Of a DNA stretch of 64,000 nucleotides, positions 12,284 to 24,200 are shown piece after piece. The stretch is from Solea solea. Its lineage: Eukaryota > Chordata > Actinopteri > Pleuronectiformes > Soleidae. The notes below the pieces were generated by a model. It saw only the letters and a program-made list of their open reading frames with translations, ran no database searches and had not been told where the DNA came from. The stretch covers positions 3,693,139 to 3,757,138 of the forward strand of contig NC_081154.1 in NCBI RefSeq assembly GCF_958295425.1, given 5' to 3'. Position numbers and translations under genes: made by a program. Every line of letters starts with the position of its first letter. The stretch's first letter is position 1.

Positions 12284-15200
12284 AGAGAGAGAGAGAGAGA
12301 GACAGTGGACAGTGTCCACAACAACGCTAGTAATTATGACTCCACGTTTGTTCTTTATAGGCCGAGACCTTCACCTAAATATCAACTTCTTTCCTCAAGC
12401 ACTTTCAATGACCTATGTTGATTTTCAACACCTTGAAGGGCCTTGAAATGTTTTTTCCCAAATTTGCAAACGTTCAAGGATTTCAAGGACCCATGGGGAA
12501 GCCTGTGTACTCGCCATCCCAGCTACTTCATACCTGGCCAGTGCCTGGACCTTGGCCGAGTGTCTCTCCTCCAGCTCTGCCAGCTTCCTCTTCAGCAGAT
12601 CCGTTTCTTGCCTCAGGCCGGCTGAGTGTTCCATCTCCCCATCCAGCAGAGAGCGGAGAGACCTGACAGACACACACACACGTCACATGACTGCATTAAA
12701 ACCACAGTTTTGATGCAGACCCTAATCTTTAACATTCACACAAAGCAACCGTTGACATTTTGGTCACGTTATTTTAATTTCCCGACGACAGATAAGCGTA
12801 ATCAAGCGTTCCTTAATTTCACTAGCAGAGTTAAATTCAGACACTCATCTGTGAGTGCAACACTGTTCATTTTATGCCACTGGTCCGAATCACAGTTTGT
12901 CATTTAAAAAAAAAAAAATCTAAATGCCGCTTGGCAGACGACTCGCATTAATTATGATTAATCACAAAAGATGTTGAATCCTGAAACTGTTTATTCGGAT
13001 CATGTTCTGCCACAAAACAGCCTCTCGTCTGAGGAGGGAGAGAAAACAACCTGACGCGATTTATGTGGGAGATCATAGCGATAACTTCTGTGTGTTTGTG
13101 TGTAGATAAACATTTGTTTTTTTCCCCCCCCTCCAACGTACGTGTTTTGTTCCTCCAGCTCGTCCTTTCTGTTCATCATGGCTACGATGGCCTGGCGCAG
13201 CTCCACTGCAGAGAAGAGAGTAAGAATGTGAGACTAAAACTACCCCAATATACATAAAATAAACACGCAAGACGCGACACACCGCAATAACCATAAACTA
13301 ATGACTTTCAGTTTGCAAGTGTGGAAATAACACAAGCCCACTTTCACTCCTCGCCGTCCTGAATTAATGCTGCACTTTTGTTCCACCCCTGCTCTGATAA
13401 AATTATGTTTTATATTCCACCGCTGACAGAAGTTTCTTTTTTTCCCTCTGCCTCACAGAGAACAGGTTGTTTATTGCAAAATCTCACTTTTATGGTTTCT
13501 AATATAAAAAACACACATGAGACAAGACAATAATGTAGAGATAAATGTAGTGGTGAGAGAAAAGAAGTAAGTTACTCCTTAAGAATTATTGAAAAAACAT
13601 ATTTATTCCGCGCATTATTCAAACAACAGCAGTGTGGGCTACGTGAACATGGAATTTAGAAGAAACTGTGGAGTCTAATCAAAGAAACATGTGAGTTAGA
13701 GCCATTTCCACTTATAAATAACTCGAGAAGCACCTGGTAATGGGAACCAGAGCCCACAAACAAAACTGATCTCACACTTATAATCAAGACGTGATTTGCA
13801 TGAAGCTGGAAGCAGCTGTTTAAATATTTATTAGCTTACACAGTCAGACAAACGACAACGAATGATCCGTGAGGCAGAAAAGAAAAAAGAGAAGTAAAAG
13901 GAGCCAAGAGTAACAGCTTTAAGAATCAAAGAAGTCACTGGACCAGGATCACGCCCATCTGTTCATGTGGATACGATATGCAGGTCACGGTGCTCATGGC
14001 GTCCACAGGGGGAGCCACTGCTCTCAAAAAAAAACAACAAATTAATGAATAATATAATAATGGTTGAGGGGTAGAAAGAGGGTTCAATTCTGGGCAAGAT
14101 ACCAAGCGCTGGATCATGAAAACTGATCATATATAGTGATGAGATAAGCGCTGACAAATTGTGTTTGCAAGGATGAAAGTGTGACACTGCAATTATACTC
14201 GCTATAGATTCAGTCGATATGATGCAGATTAATCAGTAAACTAATCTGCATCATATACGGGGAAGTTATTTGGCGGCTGATCATCTATATTAGGGCTGGG
14301 TATCACAGCTGATTTCCTGAATGGATTCAAATCCTGATTGGATATGATAGCAATTTATTTAGAGACATCCCCATGCATGCCCTCTTTTGCTCATCAGAGG
14401 AAGACAACAGTGATGTTATGTTGCCTCGCGGCGACAATGGAGAACACAAAGGAACTTAAAATGTCCTCCAGAGCCAACAATTGTGACAGCAAAGCATCTA
14501 AAATGTGACTTGTGGAAGTATTTTTTTTTTATTCCACACCATCGATGGCAAAGTAATGAACAAATCTGACCTGTGATGGTCTGGCAGGATTTGTGCAGAG
14601 TATACAGGTAACGGCACATCATTCAAATGAAGATCAATATGAAGTGGAAAATGAACTTTCTTTCGGAACCCAGCCCAAATCCAGATGTTAACCCTTTAAC
14701 ACCTAAGCCTCAAACTGTCCGTCTAGACTTTTTTTTGCTTATTTTAACCATAAAAAGGGCCAGAAAATGTGAGTACATTTTTGTACTCACTTTGCCCAGT
14801 TTTCCAGAATAACTTTCAATATCTGACATGTTATTTGTTTTTTTCCAACTCTCTCCTCTCTGGAGACAAAGACGCTGATTCGCCGGCTTCCTGCTCATGC
14901 AACAGCGCAACTGACATTATTTATATAATTTTATAATTTTCCAAGAGACAAATTACTGTCCTGTTAATACGGTAATGCAAAGTGCGCTTGCACAAACGTG
15001 TCGTCTGCGATACGCTCGGTGTTAAATGGTTAAGGACAGATTCAGGACTGTTTTTACGCATTAACAAAGGAAAAACACCAAAAACACTGGCTTGTGTTGG
15101 CCTACTTTTGAAATAAAACACAGAACTATGTAGATCTATTTGAGAATGAATAAAATAGAACCCACTTTGCAATAAATAAATAAACATTTTGGGGATTTTA

Positions 15201-18200
15201 TATGTAGTTCAGTGGAGAAAACCTGCTGCCACAATTATGTGGATCCAAAGATGGACAAGACTCATTTTCAATATCGCAGACAAGGTATATTTAAGTGGAT
15301 GAAATATCCCTAGGGGTCTGCAACCCGCAGGTTCTGCCTCATTAGGACCAAGTTTTGGTCTCCACGAGGTCTACAAGGTCAAGTGTTTATGCCAGATAAC
15401 AAATACAAGCACACACACACACACAGAGGGACCACAACTCCATTCTTCTAACTAATGTAGGGTGTCAACGTAGGTTCAGACATAAGTAGGTCTCCTTCAG
15501 CTATGAGCAAAGAGCCCAGCTGAGTGAGGAGGAAGAGGAGGAGGAGGAGAACAAAGAGTAAGAGGAGTGTGATAAAGAGGCACGACGCCAGAGCAGAAAA
15601 GAGGACATTTACTTTATTATCACCCCCACCAACCACCACTCCATTCTCTTCATCAGCAGGCCAGAAATAAACGTGACCTTTACTCCAACTACACGTTTAC
15701 AGTGGTGGAGCCATTAGGGACATTAGCAGAGCCAGAGACGACTCTGACGTCACGGCACACGTGCAACGTGTGTGTGATTATATACGTACGAGATAGAGTG
15801 AGAGGCAGGTGTGTGTGTGTGTGTGTGTGTGTGCACGTGTCTCCATGAGAACCTGCATGTCATGGCTTAATTGTTCCAATAATAGTGGCATTAGCACAGA
15901 GCTAGACCATGTAATCGGGGGCTTTGTGAATTATAGACTCCATACTCTCTAATCAATGGAGTGCTGGGTCTCACATGCAATCAGACGTGGACGGACACGA
16001 CTGAGAGAGAGAGAGCAACCACCACCACCACCACCACCTCCGCTCACTCTCCCTCTATCTTTATCTTTGATCACGCAAGAGTGCTTTTGGTTTTTCAGCT
16101 TCTTCTTTGACATTTGAGAATATCATCATTTCCAGGTCTTTGGGAAACATATTTTTCCAACATTTTATGAACAACTAATTTGAGAAATAAGAAAAAATAT
16201 GACTATAATGGTTAGTTGCAGCCCTACCTTTGTTTACATTTTATGTTTTTTTAATCTACGTAATCTATGTTGCTATTTTTTTTTTGTTTGGAATTGAATT
16301 GAGAGTTTATCGACATTCCAAAAAATATAGTACATGCACATCAACTTATTCACACACAAATTTAAGATAGACAGTAACAGAAATTAACATCAATGCCTAT
16401 GTAGCCTCAGAAAACTATAAAAGTATATAGAAAAATGTAAAATTCCAGTGTGGGCTGCAACTAATGATTACTTTCTCCATTAATCGAGTAATCGTTTGGT
16501 CCATAACAAAGTTGTTCACCGAATATGGAAATGATGATGTTCTTAAATGTCTTGTTTTAGTCCACAAACCAATATTGTTCAGTTTTAGATCCTCAAACTT
16601 GTCCACAGTGACCTCACCAAAGTTTGAAGATGACTGCATTAAAGCTCTAGGACAAGTTTGTTCAAATACCGTTCGCCTACGAGTCGGCGTTCAATCCAAG
16701 ATGGCGGCCTTCCTGTTGGGTTTAGAGCATAGGTCATCATCGATTTCTTTGACCGTCCAAACCTAATAAACATGTGTGCCAAGTTTCATTCATGTATGTT
16801 AAACGGGAGTTTTTCAGTTTTTAGCCCCTCCCACCGCTTATTTTTGACGCCCATTCAACGAACGCCTTTCGTACATTTTCACCAGGTCTGATGTGGTCAC
16901 AAATATCGATTAATATTCGATTAGTCCGAGCAGGAGGAGTTTATTTGTTTAATTTTATAATGTTTTGATCATCCAAATGTATTATTCCTTCTCCAACAGC
17001 CATTTATATTCTCAGTTTTTCCACACACACACACACACACATTAAAAAAATCAGCAGGAGTTTGCAATAATCTGTGTGTGACTCACAAGCCTCGATCATT
17101 AACAGGGCAAACACTATTCTTCAGCAATGTTGTGATGATACATGTTTCCTATTTATAGCACGTCTCGTTCTCCACTTGTCATTTTTTTTTTTTTTTTGAC
17201 TGAACAGAATTGTTAAGAAATGAAGCAGTAGCAGAAAATGAAGATATCATGACATTTTGCCTAAATATGGGTCAAAAAACAACGTTCTACAGTTCCAACT
17301 ATCGCTCCACTTGCTCATAAATGGCCTCCTCAGTAAAAGGTCACTTCTTTCAAACCTCTCACCTTCAGATTCACGTGTCGGACAACTTTGTATGAGAGGA
17401 AAAAAAGGAATAACACTGATGAAATCATGACATAACAGCTTTTCCTTTCATACGTTTGGAAAAATCGCATAATTTCACATTTCACAGCGTTTTCTGTAGC
17501 ACATTCATCATCCTAATGAGTACAAAGAACTCCACGTCCCTTCAAACGCTTCCTTTATGAGATTATGAGACATATTTAGCGAGTACATGTTACAGACAGA
17601 AACCCAAGGGCAAAATCTGCAATGATGTATTAAAAGTGATTGTAATGTGATTGTAATCTTTTGGGGCCTTTTCTACTTCCTAATCAGCGTTTCCTACATT
17701 TTCACACAAAATAAAGCTGCTGTATCTGTTGCTTTAAGCTGTAAAGGGGGAGCAAAAGTACTGAGACCATAGATATCGAGAGCAAGAGAGCGAGAGCCGA
17801 GTTTTGGGGCTTTTTTACAGTTGAGGAAAAAGTCAAGGGTGGTGCTTCCCTTCTAAAATGCCAAACTCTGTTTTGGCTGCGTTGCATTCTGCTCTATTGA
17901 GCCAACAGAAGGCGTAAGAATGTGTTATCTGTGCCTCTGTCGGCATGGATTTTTCCCGCTGTGTTTGCTGAATGTCAGGCAGTCTGGAGAAAATGCTTGT
18001 TGCTCTTTGATTTTTTTTTTTTACAGAGACAGGAGAGACTCAAAAACTGCAAGTTACAGCAACGTTACAGTGAATTCAGGTCAGGTAGTTTATATAACCG
18101 TGTATGTACAGTGGTGCAGAAATGTAAGGTGACATAGCATCAGATTTACCTTACAACAATGAACAAATAATCTATAATGTAATCAAACTAGAGCTGTCAG

Positions 18201-21200
18201 CTTTAAGGAGGCATTGCGTTGCATTTGCATAATTCTAGAATTAGTTTTATTTGCACACATCAGGAGCAGTGGACTACCTTTATTTACCAGAGAACCCAGA
18301 GAAAACCCATGCACACACGGGGAGAGCATGCAAACTCCATGCAGAAAGGCCCTTGTTCCTTGTGGCCAGTTGCACTTCACAAAAGTCGAGTTCATAAAGT
18401 AACTTTCTATGAATTCCGATGATTCCTAATCGAGATACACTGGTAAAAGTTGTTTTATTTTGTCAACATGGGCTTAAAAACTGTGGTGAACTGCAAATTA
18501 ATAACATTTCAAATTAATTGTTTTAGGGTAATCAGTGATCTGTTTGGAGTTTGCACGTTCTTCCGTGTGTGTGTGTGTGTGGGGGGGGGGGTTTCTCCGG
18601 GTTCTCCAGGTTTCATCACACAGTCCAAAAACATGCACAGACACTCTAAATTGCCTAAAATAGCCTTTCGCCCTATGTCAGCTAGCACCAGCGACCCTTA
18701 TCGCGGAGGATAACCTGCCTCTCACCCTAAAAGGTAGATGATGAATGAAAAGCCCAAATTATAACTAATAACACATAAATCAATATATAATTGGAGGTAT
18801 GTGACATAAAACTGTTTTATTGTACAGTGTTTTCACGATTTCACCCCTTTTTCAACAAGAAACTGAAGACTCACTTCGAATTTTGTTGTTCAGGTGACTG
18901 CACAATGACAATAAAGACAATATTGAATTTCGATATTGATTGTCCACTTTGGAGAAATGTGTGAAAATAATATTTGAACCTCTTGGGAGTCCACACTTCT
19001 TGAAAAAATACAATTTTCCTTTGTGCCAGGAGTTTGCACATTGACACTCAATATTTTATGGTGTGATGAAAGAAAGAAAGAAAGAAAGAAAGAAAAAAAG
19101 AAAGAAAGAAAGAAAGAAAGAAAAAAGAAAGAAAGAAAGAAAGCTGCACACCACCATGAAAACATGAGTGAAATGCTGTTGAGGTACCGTCATGAATCTG
19201 GGTTTTCCACTGTTCCAAGTAAATCAAGATCAGAGAAAGCCAGGCTGGCGCTGTAGGTAGGACAACGACCCTGAACACTGATGTGAATCGACTTTAGAAT
19301 AACTTTGAACAAAGAAAAAATCCACCTTCGGAGCCCGGTCTTATCTGAGACGCTGTGGACTGAGCCCAGAGCATCGTTCACATCAGGCGTGATAAGAATG
19401 CGGCTGATTTTGTGGGAAGAATGGTCCGGAATTATTCCTGAAGGATGTGCAGGTCAGATCTGCAGCTATACGCACAAGCTCTTCTTGGAGGCTTACATAC
19501 GTACTACTCTGTTTTTATTCCACATAAAACAGCACTTTCAGATGCAAAAAAAAATCTCCAGTGGAGCTTTTCAGCTCAGTTTCAAGTATGAAGTTGATTC
19601 TCTCCTCTGCAGTTGTTTGTTTAAGAGAGTATTACTACAATGGTGAGAAGTAGGACAAGGATATATATGTGTTCTGGAGCAAAGTTACTTAACTCCATGT
19701 TGCATGTGAATGTTAAAACTGTAGTGTAAAGCAGCTCTACATAAATACAGACCATTATTAACTCTTCTTCTTCTGATTGTATTTGGTAGTAACGAGTACA
19801 AAAATAAAAGATAGTTAGAAATGTAGTGGAGTAAAAGTAAAGTCCAGATATGTGAATTTTGTACTCAAGATTCAGTCCATTTACTTTCCTGTACAGTGTT
19901 TATCTTTACCGAGGCGTCATGGAGCGTTTTTCCTTTCGAAACCTGTTTTCTCTCCGCCTCCCTCCGCACTCCGACGATTTGTAGATTACCAGCTCTTTCC
20001 ATGACCCCCGTGACCCCCTCTTACCGAGAGCTAATAGATTGTACGGCGGCTCACTCCCAGTACTTACAGGCTACTGAACTCACCTTTCCTACCCCAGCTC
20101 TCAGTCTATCTCTACATCACACACACACACAGAGAGAGTGAGAGGAGAGTCCACAGAATCAAAGAGTCTAATCCGTGATTAGCCGCGGCACAGAACACCA
20201 GCCACGTTCACAAAATGCTCATCGAGTGGGTTTTTCAGATCTAAAATGTTCTCACAGCGGCTGATGCAAATTGCAGGAATCTTCCTGCTCCTCGCAGAAG
20301 CAGGTTCCTTCTAGAAGAACAGATCAGACAGAGTGTGTATTTAAATACAGCACCATGTGCGTCTGCTGGAACGACGGTGCCACCTGGTGGATTTGTTCGC
20401 TCTGATGGAACAAACCAGTGGTTTTGAAATCTCCCGACTCGTTGCAATTAGTTCACTTCTAACTGCGAGGAACGACGACGGCGAGGTGTGCGAACACTAA
20501 TCAGTAAGCTTTGATTTAATTTGTCACAGACAACAGTGCGTGTGTGTGTTTGTGTGGTGAGATTCACAAACCGTGGGATTCATTAACATCACAAACTTCT
20601 TGAGATAAGGCTGCTGTCTGATAAAAAAACAGCTCAGGTGAAAGGGTTGATTTAATTAGCGTGGTCTTTACAGTCATATCTGATGTGCGTTTGATTTCAT
20701 TTAGATTGAAGGGAATTGTACTGAGCCCTGCATGTAAACACTTTTAATGAAGTCTCCAAGAGACTCAAAAGACTCGCTTAGTTTAGTGAGGTTGGACTTT
20801 TTTATGCAAGGCTTCATACGTCTAAGTTAATGAGCTCCCTCATGTTCCTCTGCTTCAGATACTTTAGATGAAAACAATCTCCTCATGACAGAAGACTGAC
20901 GATGGACGCAGAACAGGTTTTTCGAGAACAACGCAAACAAGGCGGGGGAGAGAAAGTGGGAAACTGGTAAGAGGCGGGGAACACTGACTCACCCACTGTC
21001 ATGGACTCTGGCAGAGCAGATGTTGGCAGCGCGCTGGAGAGCGGAGCAGGCTGCGCCGGTGGACTCGACTCCATACTGCAGCGTGTGAGAAGAGATAGAC
21101 ACTTATTTGCTTTTACACGATAAATATGTCAACCACTACCCCCCCCCCCCCCCCCAAGCCACAACCACTTACTTGAATGTGAGCTCCGTCCTGCTGCTCT

Positions 21201-24200
21201 CACAGTTTGCCACTGGCCCTGTTGACTCACACCGAGCAGGAAATGCAGCCGTGTCTTCCACCGAGTTCACTGAGACAAAATAAAAGTGAAAATAAAGCCA
21301 CAGGGCCATTGAGAAAGTCCCTAAAGTTTGTCTGAGGTGCATTAAAGCAGCTGCTGCCGGTAACTACAATCAAAACAGTGTCGGCTAACAGTCCCAGAAG
21401 GGATTAAAACCTGATTTGGTAAACAAATAATACCAGGAAGTTTCTTTTTGCCTAGATGTATTTCTTCCTGCATGAATGTGAGTAACATCTGTGTGCTTCG
21501 TACCTGGCTGAGGTTCTGCAGGGTTCAGAGGAATGAGGACGTCTGAGCTGCTGTGGTCCGCCATCATCTGTAGAGGGCTCCACGTGGACACACTGGACAG
21601 ACTCCCGACCACCACCCTAAACCAGAGCAAGTTCAATTCAATTTCAGTGTGTGTTGATTGTTGATTTGTGTACACTTTGAATAAAATGCCTACATTTGTA
21701 TTCATTTTCTTTAATTGACGTGATTATAAGTATGGCGAATTGGCAATCAGCAGTTCCAATATGCAACACGTGTGCCAACAGTCGCTGTCACTGGATTACG
21801 CCGTCACTAAATCATATTTAAAAATACAGTTATGCTCGGGCAAGTTCTCATCTTTTCCATCTATTATTCTTAAGTAGATTTATGGACTTTTATTAACAAC
21901 GGACATCCGAGATAATGACGATTTATCTGCTAATAGTAGCAGCCCATTAAACAAAAGTAATCCCAATGTCTGACAAATTAAACAAAGTGAAGGGGCTGTC
22001 ATTTTAAGCTGCAGTGTGTAACTTCTGGTGATTGTTTTTGTTGTTCTTGATGTTGTTATTCTGCCTCCGTTTGGTCGTGTGAAGAGAAATGATGTGACAT
22101 TATCTGTCAAGAAATACTATGAGCGTTTGTGTGTATACAGCAGCAGAGCAGACGCATGTATACTGTCAAAGTGCTGAGCGACCAGGTTTTTAATTAAATA
22201 AAATTAAAATATCAATTAATAAATCACTTCCTGTGTGCAGTGTTTTTATAAGTTCATATTCAGCAGAGGGTTGTCACACTCACTGGTCAGAGCTGCTCCT
22301 CTCCTCCTCCTGAGTTTGCACTCTGGATTTGTACACCTCCTCCTCTTCCTCTTCCTCCTCGTTGTCTATTCTCTTACTGTCGGGGAGGGGAGGCGTGGTG
22401 ATGGGCGACGTTCGACACGGATGGGGCGACCCCACCCAGCTGACGATGCCCGACTCAACCAGGCCATTCTGGGCCGGCGAGTGGGAGAAGGTTGGCCCCA
22501 GAGGGTCTATGCCTTCCTCCACACTGCTGTGTGCAGGAGCCGTGTGACTCTTCCTCAGCGCGCCCATCTTCTGAGAGTCCTCGTCCCCGTCCTCCTCGTC
22601 CTCCGCCCCACCGTCCAGATCGTCGTCAAAGGAAATGATGTTGGTGATCTTCTTTTTCCTGCGGCGCTCCCTCTTCAGCCCGGAGTCTGAGCAGGATTAA
22701 GACGGAAAACAATGAGGCCAACAAACGCTTTAATCTCCACCCTCGGTTAAGAGGAACTTGAATTAATTCAACACTTTCTCTCATCTCCCTCCAAAACTTC
22801 GTATTAAGATTAGCAATGGTGACATCAGCATCGTCAGTGTATTCCGGTTAGTCCACTAAAAGTCTAACTGCGGTCAGCCGGCTTCCTTTTCAGAGCAGAG
22901 CTGGTGCATTAGTGAATCTCCTACAGCTGAATAATGTGAAGGACTTAAACTTCCTCTGCATTTACTCCAGCGGAACGTTTTTACCGCCACACAGTTGGAA
23001 TTTAAAAGCTTCTTCATCTCCTCTACGAGCAGAGCACATGAAGATAAAACGGAGCGAGTGTTTTTTCCCCTGCAGGAATGACCGGGGCAGACGTCTAAAT
23101 GAGGTCAAACTAGGAGGCCGACAGTCTGGAGGTTTATTCATTTCACGGGGGGATTTCAATGCTGCCGCAGTTGCCTCGTGTTGCGTCCGTGAGAAGTGTT
23201 GATTTAGAAGCATTTAGCAAAGTATCCTGGGATGGAAAATGTGGAAAATTAATAATTAATATAAAGTATTAATAATAATAATTTGGACCAATTTTTGCCA
23301 CTGTTAGTAATCGCATCGGCCAATCATTATTTATGCAATTTTACACAATTTGGTCATAGACACTTGTTGTCTGCTTGTACCTGAAACCTGTACCCCACGT
23401 TTTGCTCTATGTCAGCTGGGATTGGAACCAGCGCCCCCTTCCGTGACCCTCATGTAGAGGATAAAGCGGTAGAAGATGAGTGAGTATTTAATAATTATGA
23501 TAGACATTGTTGCTGTAGCGACTAAGTCCTGTAATGTGGAGCTACTGGCTGTGGATAGTTTGCTGGTAGGTGTTGTTTTTTTATGTGTACTAAGGTATTA
23601 AATGACGACCAGATTCTTCCATAGCGTCTGAAATGATATCAGCGACTTATTTTTCTGTTTCCATTAAACAAATCAAAACGCAACTTAAACCCGAGCACTG
23701 TTTGCCCCTTCCAATCAGCAACACCTGAGAATAATGACAGGTGACCTCAAATAACCCGGCAAGACCACGGCCGGTGTTAGCCTCAGGCAGAATATAAGAA
23801 ATGAAATACAACCCCCCTAGTGGTTGAGGGAAAATCTCTCCAATAAAAATGAGACATGGCTCCTACAGTTGGTATTTAAAATATATAAATGCACTGTTGA
23901 AGAAACACTGGAGACTATACGTGTTATTCTACCAAAGTTAAGAATTGTTTGTGTATTTGTTGACATTAAACTATTTTATTTTATGAGATCACTGCTGAAA
24001 CACACTGATCAACCTCTAATAAACGCTGCTGTTTCTTACCGGCAGAAGTGCTGCGGGGAACGACAGGTAACGGATCTGAGGCTCCGTCCACTCTGGGGGT
24101 GAATCCGGGCACGACGGCCGTGGCAGTGCTGATTTCTCGCAGCAGGCTGCTGACCCCCTGAGTCGACTCCTTCCACAGGCTGCCGATGCCCTGCGTGGAC

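Larger units (their letters stand above)
2787..12533. other. Large snx29 intron between exons 13 and 14
   Basis: About 9.7 kb with no coding exon found on either strand. It contains the tRNA-Arg-like sequence, LINE fragments, several inverted-repeat elements and CA/GT microsatellites, listed separately. Confidence 0.7.
13206..20992. other. Large snx29 intron between exons 11 and 12
   Basis: About 7.8 kb without a recognisable exon. It carries an inverted pair of GGGCTGCAACTAA-type repeats, L2-like tails, an AAAG microsatellite and a perfect short palindrome. Exons 11 and 12 join in phase, so no exon is missing between them. Confidence 0.7.

Noticed and set aside
22235..22690. 151-codon plus-strand frame
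   Set aside because: It is the antisense shadow of snx29 exon 8, whose minus-strand reading matches the family.
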